Shown piece by piece: positions 33,889 through 41,289 of a stretch of DNA of 64,000 nt. A program made the position numbers and the translations under genes. The stretch spans positions 1,238,001 through 1,302,000 of the forward strand of contig NZ_CP015125.1 in assembly GCF_001653755.1 (NCBI RefSeq). The letters are read 5' to 3'. How positions within the stretch are numbered: position 1 is the first letter of the stretch; each line of letters starts with the position of its first letter. The DNA is from Dokdonia donghaensis DSW-1 (lineage in GTDB: Bacteria > Bacteroidota > Bacteroidia > Flavobacteriales > Flavobacteriaceae). Under the pieces are notes generated by a model. It was not told the DNA's origin, searched no databases, and was given only the letters and a program-made list of their open reading frames with translations.

Positions 33889-36426
33889 ATGATTTTAGAA
33901 TCTTATATAAATGGCCATTGGGTAAAAGGTGATGACAGCAATACACGTAATATGTATGACGCCATCACGGGAGATGTAATAGGTCTCACAAGTACCGAAG
34001 GTCTAGATATTGCCAGTGCATTACAATTTGGACGTGATAATGGAAAGGCGTTACGAGATATGACCTTTCATCAGCGCGGTAATATGATTAAAAAACTGGC
34101 GCTTTACCTTAACAAGCGCAAGGAGCAGTTTTATGAGATTAGTTACAAAACCGGAGCAACAAGAGCAGATAGCTGGGTAGATATAGAAGGAGGTTTTGGA
34201 AACCTCTTTGCAAATGCTAGCTTGCGTAAGCTCTTTCCAGATCAAAGCTATGCTGTAGAAGGTGATGCAATAGATTTATCAAGAGGTGGGCGTTTTATGG
34301 CGCACCATATTTTGGTTCCAAAAAAAGGTGTTGCGGTTCATATTAACGCTTTTAACTTCCCTGTATGGGGTATGTTAGAAAAATGTGCTGTAAACTGGAT
34401 GGCAGGTATGCCAGCAGTTGTGTTACCAGCACCACAAACCGCTTTCTTAACAGAGGCTGTTGTGAGAGAGATTATAAACAGCGGTATATTACCTAAGGGA
34501 GCTTTACAATTACTCTCAGGTCTTACAACATCTATACTAGATACCGTAAATAGTCAAGACGTGGTAACCTTTACTGGAAGCGCGCATACTGGGAGAAAGT
34601 TAAAAGTACATCCTCGACTTACAGAAGAGAGTGTGCCTTTTACAATGGAGGCAGATAGTCTTAACGCATCAATACTTGGTCCAGACGCTGTACCGGGTAC
34701 ACCAGAGTTTGCTATTTTTATTAAGGAGGTACGTAAAGAGATTACGTCTAAGTGTGGTCAAAAATGTACGGCAATACGCCGTGTGATTGTACCAGAAAAC
34801 TTGATGGAAGATGTGCAGATTGCTCTAGGCAAACAGCTAGAACGCACGGTTATAGGAGATCCAAAATTGCGCGAGGTGAGAATGGGAGCCCTCATTAATA
34901 ATGACCAGCGTGATGCTATAAAAACGCAAATTGCCAAAATAGCCCAAACAGCAGATATGGTGTATGGATCTACAGATACCATAGAGGCGATGGGTGCAGA
35001 CGGAGCAAAGGGTGCTTTTATGAGCCCTATTGTGATGCGTGAAAATAATCCGTTTAAAAATACGCAGGTGCACGAGATTGAAGCCTTTGGCCCTGTAACG
35101 ACACTTATGCCATATAACGGTGTGGAGGAAGCTATAGAACTCGCCCAGATGGGTAAGGGGTCTCTTGTGAGTAGTGTGGTTACTGCAGATGACGCTTTCG
35201 CGAAAGCGTACACCATAGAAGCAGCATCACACCACGGAAGAATATTGACACTTAACCGCGACAGTGCGCCGCAAAGTACGGGTCACGGCTCACCATTACC
35301 ATTACTGGTACACGGAGGTCCAGGTCGTGCCGGCGGAGGTGAGGAGATGGGAGGAATACGAGGTATAAAACATTATATGCAGCGTTGTGCCGTGCAGGGA
35401 AGCCCTACAAGCCTTACTGAAATTACAGGTATCTACCAGCCTAATGGAGATTACAAGGAGGCAGAACAGCATCCTTTTGCATACCATTATGAAGATATTA
35501 AACCAGGGATGAGTTTAAAAACTCATAAGCGTACGATTACTGATAATGATATACAGAATTTTGCAAATCTTACCTGGGACCACTTTTATGCACATACTGA
35601 TATTACAAGTTTAGACGGGAGTATCTTTGAGAAAAGAACGGCACACGGTTACTTTATTATTTCGGCTGCTGCAGGATTATTTGTGTATCCTAACAAAGGT
35701 CCGGTGAGTGCAAACTATGGGCTTGAAGATATTCGCTTCTTGAGACCGTTATATCACAATGATACCATCTATGTGCGCCTTACCTGTAAGGAAAAGCGTG
35801 AGAGAGATGTGAGCGGTAGGGAACATCCTAGCGGTATTGTAAAATGGTATGTTGAGGTGTTTGACGCAGAGCCAGTAGATTATGAAAATGGAAAGACAGA
35901 TGAAGAGGCAGAGGCGCTAGTAGCAGTGGCGACCATCCTTACAATGGTAGAAAAGAAACAAACTACCTTTGTTGAAATGACAGAGAGTCGCATTGATACT
36001 TGTCTCTCAAAACTTAATCAAGATACAAAGCCAGTCTGGGGAACAATGACACCACAACAAATGGTAGAGCACCTTGAGTTAACCTACCGTATAGCCGCTG
36101 GTGAAATACAAGATTTTGAGGTGGCCACACCAGATAAAGTACTTGACAAGGTGGCTGCAACACTCTGGGATTATAAAAAAATGCCTAGAGATTACAACTT
36201 CCCGCTATATGAAGCAGGAATTCAACCGGCTTTACAACACAAAGACCTAGATGAAGCAAAAAAAGCGATGCTAGACGCAAGAAAGGCATATCTTGATTTT
36301 TACAAGAAGAATAAAAGGGCAACGACTAACAATGCAGTCTTTGGCGAGCTTAACAACTATGAGTGGTACTTAATGGAGCGCAAGCATCTTAATCACCACT
36401 TTGAACAATTTAACCTTATAGATTAA
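33889..36426 (+). CDS. paaZ: PaaZ ring-opening enzyme with an extra C-terminal DUF1569/DinB-like domain
   Basis: An 845-aa protein; E. coli PaaZ has about 680. Residues 1-515 are an aldehyde dehydrogenase with catalytic Glu254 (FTMEADSLNAS) and Cys293 (CGQKCTAIRR). Residues about 525-680 are a MaoC-type hydratase (LTWDHFYAHTD, RTAHGYFI). Together these open the oxepin ring and oxidise the aldehyde. Residues about 690-845 are an added helical domain with WGTMTPQQMVEHLELTY and ERKHLNHHFEQFNLI, matching DUF1569/DinB-like proteins. The frame is continuous across the junction. A palindrome copy (AFAKA) lies in the aldehyde dehydrogenase part. Confidence 0.93.
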   Translation: MILESYINGHWVKGDDSNTRNMYDAITGDVIGLTSTEGLDIASALQFGRDNGKALRDMTFHQRGNMIKKLALYLNKRKEQFYEISYKTGATRADSWVDIEGGFGNLFANASLRKLFPDQSYAVEGDAIDLSRGGRFMAHHILVPKKGVAVHINAFNFPVWGMLEKCAVNWMAGMPAVVLPAPQTAFLTEAVVREIINSGILPKGALQLLSGLTTSILDTVNSQDVVTFTGSAHTGRKLKVHPRLTEESVPFTMEADSLNASILGPDAVPGTPEFAIFIKEVRKEITSKCGQKCTAIRRVIVPENLMEDVQIALGKQLERTVIGDPKLREVRMGALINNDQRDAIKTQIAKIAQTADMVYGSTDTIEAMGADGAKGAFMSPIVMRENNPFKNTQVHEIEAFGPVTTLMPYNGVEEAIELAQMGKGSLVSSVVTADDAFAKAYTIEAASHHGRILTLNRDSAPQSTGHGSPLPLLVHGGPGRAGGGEEMGGIRGIKHYMQRCAVQGSPTSLTEITGIYQPNGDYKEAEQHPFAYHYEDIKPGMSLKTHKRTITDNDIQNFANLTWDHFYAHTDITSLDGSIFEKRTAHGYFIISAAAGLFVYPNKGPVSANYGLEDIRFLRPLYHNDTIYVRLTCKEKRERDVSGREHPSGIVKWYVEVFDAEPVDYENGKTDEEAEALVAVATILTMVEKKQTTFVEMTESRIDTCLSKLNQDTKPVWGTMTPQQMVEHLELTYRIAAGEIQDFEVATPDKVLDKVAATLWDYKKMPRDYNFPLYEAGIQPALQHKDLDEAKKAMLDARKAYLDFYKKNKRATTNNAVFGELNNYEWYLMERKHLNHHFEQFNLID
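35194..35207. repeat. GCTTTCGCGAAAGC palindrome, copy 13
   Basis: Perfect palindrome in the aldehyde dehydrogenase part of paaZ, read as DAFAKAYT. Next copy 2652 bp downstream. Confidence 0.95.
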
Positions 36427-36479
36427 TAAACGTATTGCTTGTAATTACATACAAGCAACGATAATAGTAATTTTACATT

Positions 36480-37232
36480 ATGAGTGATCCACACGTAAAA
36501 GAACATATAGAAAACGGAATTTCAACCATAGAGTTTTTTCATCCAGCGCACAATAGTTTGCCCGGTGATATACTTGCAAAACTAGCTTTGACTATTAAAG
36601 AAGCTGGTGAAAATGATGCTGTAAAAGTAATTGTACTTAAATCTGGAGGTGACCGTACTTTTTGTGCAGGAGCAAGTTTTAAGGAGCTTATAAGTATTAA
36701 TGATAAAGAGACAGGACGCGTGTTTTTCTCTGGCTTTGCAAATGTGATTAATGCAATGCGTAAGTGTCCTAAGTTTATTATAGGTCGCGTGCAAGGTAAA
36801 ACTGTAGGTGGCGGCGTAGGTGTTGCAAGTGCAACAGATTACTGTATGGCGAGTAAGTTTGCCAGTATAAAACTGAGCGAACTAAACATAGGGATAGGTC
36901 CTTTTGTAGTAGGTCCAGCGGTAGAGCGTAAATTGGGGCTTACAGGGATGTCTCAAATTGCCATCGATGCAAATACATTTTATGATGCAGAGTGGGCACG
37001 ACAAAAAGGATTATATGCACACGTTTATGATAGTACAGAAGAGCTAGATGCTGCCGTACAAGCCACTGCAGAAAATCTTTGTAAGTATAACCCAGAGGCA
37101 ATGCGTGAGATGAAAAAGATGATGTGGTCTGGTACAGAGCACTGGGATGAGCTACTAGCAGAGCGAGCAGCAATATCTGGAAAACTTGTACTTTCTGACT
37201 TTACAAAAGAAACCCTCAAACGCTTTAAATAA
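36480..37232 (+). CDS. paaF: Enoyl-CoA hydratase, PaaF-like
   Basis: A 250-aa crotonase-fold enzyme. It has the oxyanion-hole segments RTFCAGASFKEL and GKTVGGGVGVASATDYCMA. The active-site stretch ELNIGIGPFVVGPAVERKLG is unusual, with no acidic residue exactly where PaaG has its Asp. Operon position suggests hydration of 2,3-dehydroadipyl-CoA (PaaF step). Its stop codon lies within a terminator hairpin shared with a converging gene. Confidence 0.82.
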   Translation: MSDPHVKEHIENGISTIEFFHPAHNSLPGDILAKLALTIKEAGENDAVKVIVLKSGGDRTFCAGASFKELISINDKETGRVFFSGFANVINAMRKCPKFIIGRVQGKTVGGGVGVASATDYCMASKFASIKLSELNIGIGPFVVGPAVERKLGLTGMSQIAIDANTFYDAEWARQKGLYAHVYDSTEELDAAVQATAENLCKYNPEAMREMKKMMWSGTEHWDELLAERAAISGKLVLSDFTKETLKRFK

Positions 37233-37242
37233 GCGTTTGAGG
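37214..37242. terminator. Bidirectional terminator overlapping the paaF stop codon
   Basis: A perfect 12-bp stem (CCTCAAACGCTT / AAGCGTTTGAGG) with a 5-nt loop spans the paaF stop. It lies between paaF and a converging gene. T-rich sequence is modest on both sides. Confidence 0.6.
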
Positions 37243-37248
37243 ATTATA

Positions 37249-37539
37249 TTACTCCACGCGTTCTATGCTGTGTATAGGGATGAGAGTTCCTTTTTTAAGT
37301 ATAACATCCTTCTGGGTAACACCCCATATGGTTGTATTTACTTTTATAAGACGGTTTAAAGAATCTCTAAAGTATATGGAGACTTTATTTTTAAAAAGAT
37401 TTCCTAGGCGCATTGCTCTTATGAGTGCTAGTGATCTTTTGCGTTTTTCGGTCTCGTTTGTGATTACTTCTTTATTTGCAAATCGTAATAAGTGAAGTCT
37501 CTCCTTGGTCGTGCTGTATATATTTCTTTCTCCTTTCAT
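37249..37539 (-). CDS. Conserved hypothetical basic protein
   Basis: A 96-aa protein I cannot name. It is basic at the N-terminus (KGERNIYSTTKERLHLLRFA) and ends with a compact beta-like unit VILKKGTLIPIHSIERVE that resembles an SH3-like or Sm-like strand pair. It is encoded opposite to the paa genes, between paaF and paaY. It ends 7 bp from the shared hairpin, so it breaks the paa transcript. No signal peptide or membrane segment is seen. Confidence 0.65.
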   Translation of the reverse strand: MKGERNIYSTTKERLHLLRFANKEVITNETEKRKRSLALIRAMRLGNLFKNKVSIYFRDSLNRLIKVNTTIWGVTQKDVILKKGTLIPIHSIERVE

Positions 37540-37631
37540 AATCCTTCTCGTTTTTTAAATACGTCGTATTTTTATCTTAAAGCTAACAACTCTTTCTATT
37601 TTAGAGTTCCATTTTAAAACAACTTTAGCAT

Positions 37632-38231
37632 ATGGTCTATTCATTCAAAGGACACATTCCCGTGGTTCACGAGTCTAGTTTTGTGCATCCGCTGGCTGCG
37701 GTTACTGGTAATGTAATTATTGGTAAAAATTGCTACATAGGTCCTGGCGCAGCAATACGTGGTGATTGGGGTGAGATCATTCTTGAAGATGGTGTAAACG
37801 TACAAGAAAACTGTACCGTACATATGTTTCCAGGTAAGAGTATACGCTTTCGCGAAAGCGCACATATAGGCCACGGAGCCGTCATACACGGCGCAAACTT
37901 AGGCCGCAACTGCTTGATAGGTATGAACAGCGTGATAATGGATGATGCCGTTATAGGTGACGAATGTATAGTAGGTGCAATGGCATTTGTAAAAGCCGAA
38001 AGTGTTTTTGAACCCCGCCAGCTCATCGTAGGAAACCCTGCAAAAGCTATAAAAGAAGTTACAAATCAAATGATAGCCTGGAAAACTGCAGGAACAAAAT
38101 TATACCAGCGACTACCTGCCGATTGTCACGAGAGCTTAAGAGAGGTGGAGCCTTTACGAGAGAAACCTCTAGACAGACCAGAGCAAGAAGATTTTTATAA
38201 AACGCTACAAGACTTTAGAAAAGAAAACTAA
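37632..38231 (+). CDS. paaY: PaaY-type hexapeptide-repeat (gamma-carbonic anhydrase-like) protein
   Basis: A 199-aa left-handed beta-helix protein. It shows hexapeptide turns (VIIGKNCYIGPGAAIRGDWG and GHGAVIHGANLGRNCLIGM). Candidate metal-binding His residues are in TVHMFPGK, SAHIGHG and IHGAN. The C-terminal AGTKLYQRLPADCHESLREV is characteristic of PaaY, a thioesterase-like detoxifying partner of the paa pathway. It lies after a gene on the other strand, so it may have its own promoter. Palindrome copy 14 is read as RFRES between two beta-helix turns. Confidence 0.92.
   Translation: MVYSFKGHIPVVHESSFVHPLAAVTGNVIIGKNCYIGPGAAIRGDWGEIILEDGVNVQENCTVHMFPGKSIRFRESAHIGHGAVIHGANLGRNCLIGMNSVIMDDAVIGDECIVGAMAFVKAESVFEPRQLIVGNPAKAIKEVTNQMIAWKTAGTKLYQRLPADCHESLREVEPLREKPLDRPEQEDFYKTLQDFRKEN
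37846..37859. repeat. GCTTTCGCGAAAGC palindrome, copy 14
   Basis: Perfect palindrome inside paaY, read as RFRES. Next copy 2583 bp downstream. Confidence 0.95.
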
Positions 38232-38698
38232 AACAAGGAGCTCAAGTCTAGCCTATTAGTTTCCTTACTACTGGATAGTACAATGTGACTTTGTAAATTA
38301 CCTATGTATGGGAGTAGGGTAAGCTTTGTGATAATAAAACGCTCATAGGCTTCTATATCTTCTACCACAAGTTTAAGAAGGTAGTCAAAACCACCACTCA
38401 CACGATGGCACTCTATTACCTCTGGAAAGCCGTTTATCTCATTAACAAATTTCTCTAGGTAGCTACGCGTGTGTCCTTGCAGCGATATAGCGATAAAGAC
38501 GGTTTGTTTAAGCCCGACTTTTTTTGCATTTATACGAGCAGAGTAGCCATCTATTAATCCTTCTTTTTCTAACTTTTTAATACGTTCAAAAATGGGCGTT
38601 GTAGACTTGCCTAATTTTTCGGCTAGGGCTTTTACGGTTTGATTTGAGTCCTCTTGCAATAATATGAGTAATTGCTGGTCTGTAGCATCTAGTCGCAT
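38228..38698 (-). CDS. Lrp/AsnC family transcriptional regulator
   Basis: A 156-aa protein with an N-terminal helix-turn-helix (TVKALAEKLGKSTTPIFERI) and a C-terminal RAM/AsnC ligand domain (VSGGFDYLLKLVVEDIEAYE). Lrp-type proteins sense amino acids. It is divergent from the 2-oxoacid dehydrogenase E2 gene 141 bp away, with repeated TTATTCT elements between, so it probably controls branched-chain catabolism and itself. Its 3' end overlaps the paaY end by 4 nt. Confidence 0.93.
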   Translation of the reverse strand: MRLDATDQQLLILLQEDSNQTVKALAEKLGKSTTPIFERIKKLEKEGLIDGYSARINAKKVGLKQTVFIAISLQGHTRSYLEKFVNEINGFPEVIECHRVSGGFDYLLKLVVEDIEAYERFIITKLTLLPYIGNLQSHIVLSSSKETNRLDLSSLF

Positions 38699-38736
38699 AA
38701 TAAATCACTTTATTTAGACTGTAAAGATGGGCTATT

Positions 38737-38827
38737 TAGAATAAAAAAACAATTAATAAAACAAGGTAGTGGTTTATTCTATTATGAAAGTATAAAGTAG
38801 ATTTTATAAATAAAATTAGCTTATTCT
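38737..38827. promoter_or_regulatory. Three TTATTCT/AGAATAA elements between lrp-like and E2 genes
   Basis: AGAATAA at 38739-38745 and TTATTCT at 38774-38780 form the inverted repeat TAGAATAAA / TTTATTCTA. A third TTATTCT is at 38821-38827. These are candidate operators for the adjacent Lrp/AsnC protein. Confidence 0.45.
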
Positions 38828-38839
38828 GTAGTAATTTGT

Positions 38840-40159
38840 ATGGATATAGAAATACCTATACTTATGAGCGCTACATCTTTATTAATGCCCAAAATGGGAG
38901 AGTCTATCACAGAGGGAACCATCATAAACTGGCTTGTTGCCGAGGGTGAATCTTTTGAAGAAGGTGATATCCTTGTAGAGATTGCTACAGATAAAGTAGA
39001 TAATGAGGTGCCTGCTACCAGCGCAGGAGTGATGCAAAAGCACCTTTATGATGCAAATGCCGTTGTTGCTGTAGGCGAGCCTATCGCAACCTATCTAGCA
39101 CAAGGAGGAGATGCAGAAAAAGCTATCAACCCTTCAGAAAAGAAAGAATCCCAGCCTACTAAAGCGCAAGCACCAAAAAAACGAGCAAAACCAAAAGTAG
39201 CACCAGCTACAAGAACAATTGTCTCAAACGAGAATGTTTTTGTGAGTCCGCTTATAGATAGTATTGCGCGCAAGCATCATATATCTTATGAAGAAATCGC
39301 TAGAATACCTGGTACGGGTACTAAAGGCAGATTAAGAAAGAAAGATATAATGCAATATATAGATGATGGTAGACCATTTCAATTTGCACAGCCAGTAGCT
39401 CAACCAGATCCAGATGCTTATAAAATACCAAATCTTAAACTCGATAAGGGTAAAGGTAAAATAGTAGAGATGGACCGTATGCGCCAGATGATTGCAGATC
39501 ATATGGTCTACAGTAAGCATACCAGCCCGCACGTAACCGCATATGTAGAGGCAGACTTAACAGAGATGGTACAATGGCGTAACGATAATAAGGTTGCCTT
39601 TCAAGAAAAACACGGCGAGCGTCTTACGTTTACACCTCTTTTTGTAGAAGCCGTAGCAAAAGCCGTCGAAGAGTTCCCAATGATAAACGTATCTGTAGAT
39701 GGTAAAAATATCATTGTCAAAGAAGATATAAGTATAGGGATGGCGACTGCATTACCCTCTGGAAACTTGATTGTACCAGTAGTAAAAAATGCAAATCAAA
39801 AAAACCTTGTAGAAATTGCAGCAGAGGTAAACAGACTTTCGTCACTAGCTAGAGAAAATAAACTAGGAGGTGATGATGTAAAGGGAAGCACCTTTACCAT
39901 AAGTAACGTAGGGACCTTTGGTAGTGTGATGGGAACACCCATTATAAACCAGCCAGAGGCGGCCATTCTTGCCACAGGGATTATTAAGAAAAGAGCTGAG
40001 GTAATGGAACGCCCAGAAGGTGACACCATAGAGATACGCCAGATGATGTACCTGTCTCTAAGTTTTGACCACCGTATAGTAGATGGTTATCTAGGAGGGA
40101 GCTTCTTGCGTAAAATAGCAGACCATCTCGAACAGTTTGATACCACTAGAGCATTATAA
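38840..40159 (+). CDS. Branched-chain 2-oxoacid dehydrogenase E2 (dihydrolipoamide acyltransferase)
   Basis: A 439-aa acyltransferase. The lipoyl domain has lipoylation Lys in EIATDKVDNEVPA (about residue 52). A linker rich in Lys, Ala and Pro follows, then a peripheral-subunit-binding domain (VSPLIDSIARKHHISYEEIA) and a catalytic domain with SLSFDHRIVDG (active-site His). It forms the core of the complex that makes acyl-CoA from branched 2-oxoacids. The first ATG 38840 or the ATG at 38864 could be the start. It is divergent from the Lrp gene and followed by ilvE and E1. No E3 gene is in the window. Confidence 0.93.
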   Translation: MDIEIPILMSATSLLMPKMGESITEGTIINWLVAEGESFEEGDILVEIATDKVDNEVPATSAGVMQKHLYDANAVVAVGEPIATYLAQGGDAEKAINPSEKKESQPTKAQAPKKRAKPKVAPATRTIVSNENVFVSPLIDSIARKHHISYEEIARIPGTGTKGRLRKKDIMQYIDDGRPFQFAQPVAQPDPDAYKIPNLKLDKGKGKIVEMDRMRQMIADHMVYSKHTSPHVTAYVEADLTEMVQWRNDNKVAFQEKHGERLTFTPLFVEAVAKAVEEFPMINVSVDGKNIIVKEDISIGMATALPSGNLIVPVVKNANQKNLVEIAAEVNRLSSLARENKLGGDDVKGSTFTISNVGTFGSVMGTPIINQPEAAILATGIIKKRAEVMERPEGDTIEIRQMMYLSLSFDHRIVDGYLGGSFLRKIADHLEQFDTTRAL

Positions 40160-40207
40160 AACCAACCACCACGCCACTGCATAACGCGGTGGTAAACACC
40201 TATTCCT

Positions 40208-41254
40208 ATGAAAATAGAAGTCACAAAAACAACAAATTCTAAACTAGCGAGTATAGATTTTGATAACATCCCACTAGGAAGAACCTTTACAGATCATATG
40301 TTTATCTGTGATTATGAAGATGGTAAGTGGCAAAACCCACGTGTAGAGCCTTTAGCAATGATACCTACACACCCAGCAGCAATGGCGCTTCATTATGGTC
40401 AAGCAATTTTTGAAGGGATGAAGAGTACGCTTTCGCGAAAGCGTGAACCTCTACTTTTTAGACCATATGAAAATGCTGCCCGTCTTAACGCGAGTGCAGA
40501 GCGTATGGGGATGCCGGCATTTCCAGAAGATCTTTTTGTAGACGGTTTAAAAGCGCTAGTTAGTATGGAGCAAGACTGGATTCCGCCGGTAGATGGTAGT
40601 GCATTATACTTAAGACCATTTATGTATGCAGACGAGCCTTTTATAGGGATGCGTGCAGCCACTAGTTATAAGTTTATCATCATAGGCTCACCAGCAGGAC
40701 CATTTTTTACAAAGCCTGTAAAGCTTTGGGCAGAAAAGCATTATATACGTGCTGCCAGTGGAGGAACTGGAGAGGCAAAAGCCGCAGGAAATTATGCTGC
40801 CGCCATACGCCCTACAGAGATTGCAAAGTCTAAAGGATATGATCAAGTGCTATGGCTAGATGCACAAGAGCACGCCTACATACAAGAAGTAGGTACAATG
40901 AACATTTTCTTTAAAGTAGATGGCAACTTTATAACGCCTACGCTAGACGGCTCTGTGCTGCACGGTATCACTCGTAAAAGTGTGATAGATGTTTTAAGGC
41001 ACAAAGGCTATACGGTTACAGAACGTAAAATATCGATTCAAGAAATAAAAGAAGCTGCAGCACAAGGAACGCTTGAAGAAGCTTTTGGTACAGGTACGGC
41101 CGTAGGTATTGCTCATATACAAGAAATAGGTTGGGGTGATGACGTTATACCAGTGTCTACCGAGTTTCCTGTAGGTAAGGCGGTAAATGATATGCTCAAC
41201 GATATCAAAACAGGGGGCGAAGATCCTTTTAACTGGATGGCACCGGTACTTTAA
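40208..41254 (+). CDS. ilvE: Branched-chain amino acid aminotransferase
   Basis: A 348-aa fold-type IV PLP enzyme. The PLP-binding Lys is in GEAKAAGNYAAAIRP and the segment GYDQVLWLDAQEHAYIQEVG is conserved. It interconverts Val, Leu and Ile with their 2-oxoacids, the substrates of the adjacent E1/E2 complex. Placement between E2 and E1 genes implies a catabolic role here. Palindrome copy 15 is read as STLSRKREP near the PLP-domain N-terminus. Confidence 0.95.
   Translation: MKIEVTKTTNSKLASIDFDNIPLGRTFTDHMFICDYEDGKWQNPRVEPLAMIPTHPAAMALHYGQAIFEGMKSTLSRKREPLLFRPYENAARLNASAERMGMPAFPEDLFVDGLKALVSMEQDWIPPVDGSALYLRPFMYADEPFIGMRAATSYKFIIIGSPAGPFFTKPVKLWAEKHYIRAASGGTGEAKAAGNYAAAIRPTEIAKSKGYDQVLWLDAQEHAYIQEVGTMNIFFKVDGNFITPTLDGSVLHGITRKSVIDVLRHKGYTVTERKISIQEIKEAAAQGTLEEAFGTGTAVGIAHIQEIGWGDDVIPVSTEFPVGKAVNDMLNDIKTGGEDPFNWMAPVL
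40429..40442. repeat. GCTTTCGCGAAAGC palindrome, copy 15
   Basis: Perfect palindrome inside ilvE, read as LSRKR. Next copy 1782 bp downstream. Confidence 0.95.
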
Positions 41255-41289
41255 CAATAGTTTACTACAGCACATTAATACATTGTAAG

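Noticed and set aside
25194..38231. paa cluster as a horizontally acquired island
   Set aside because: No integrase, tRNA or direct repeats bound it, and it carries the palindrome at the same spacing as the rest of the window.
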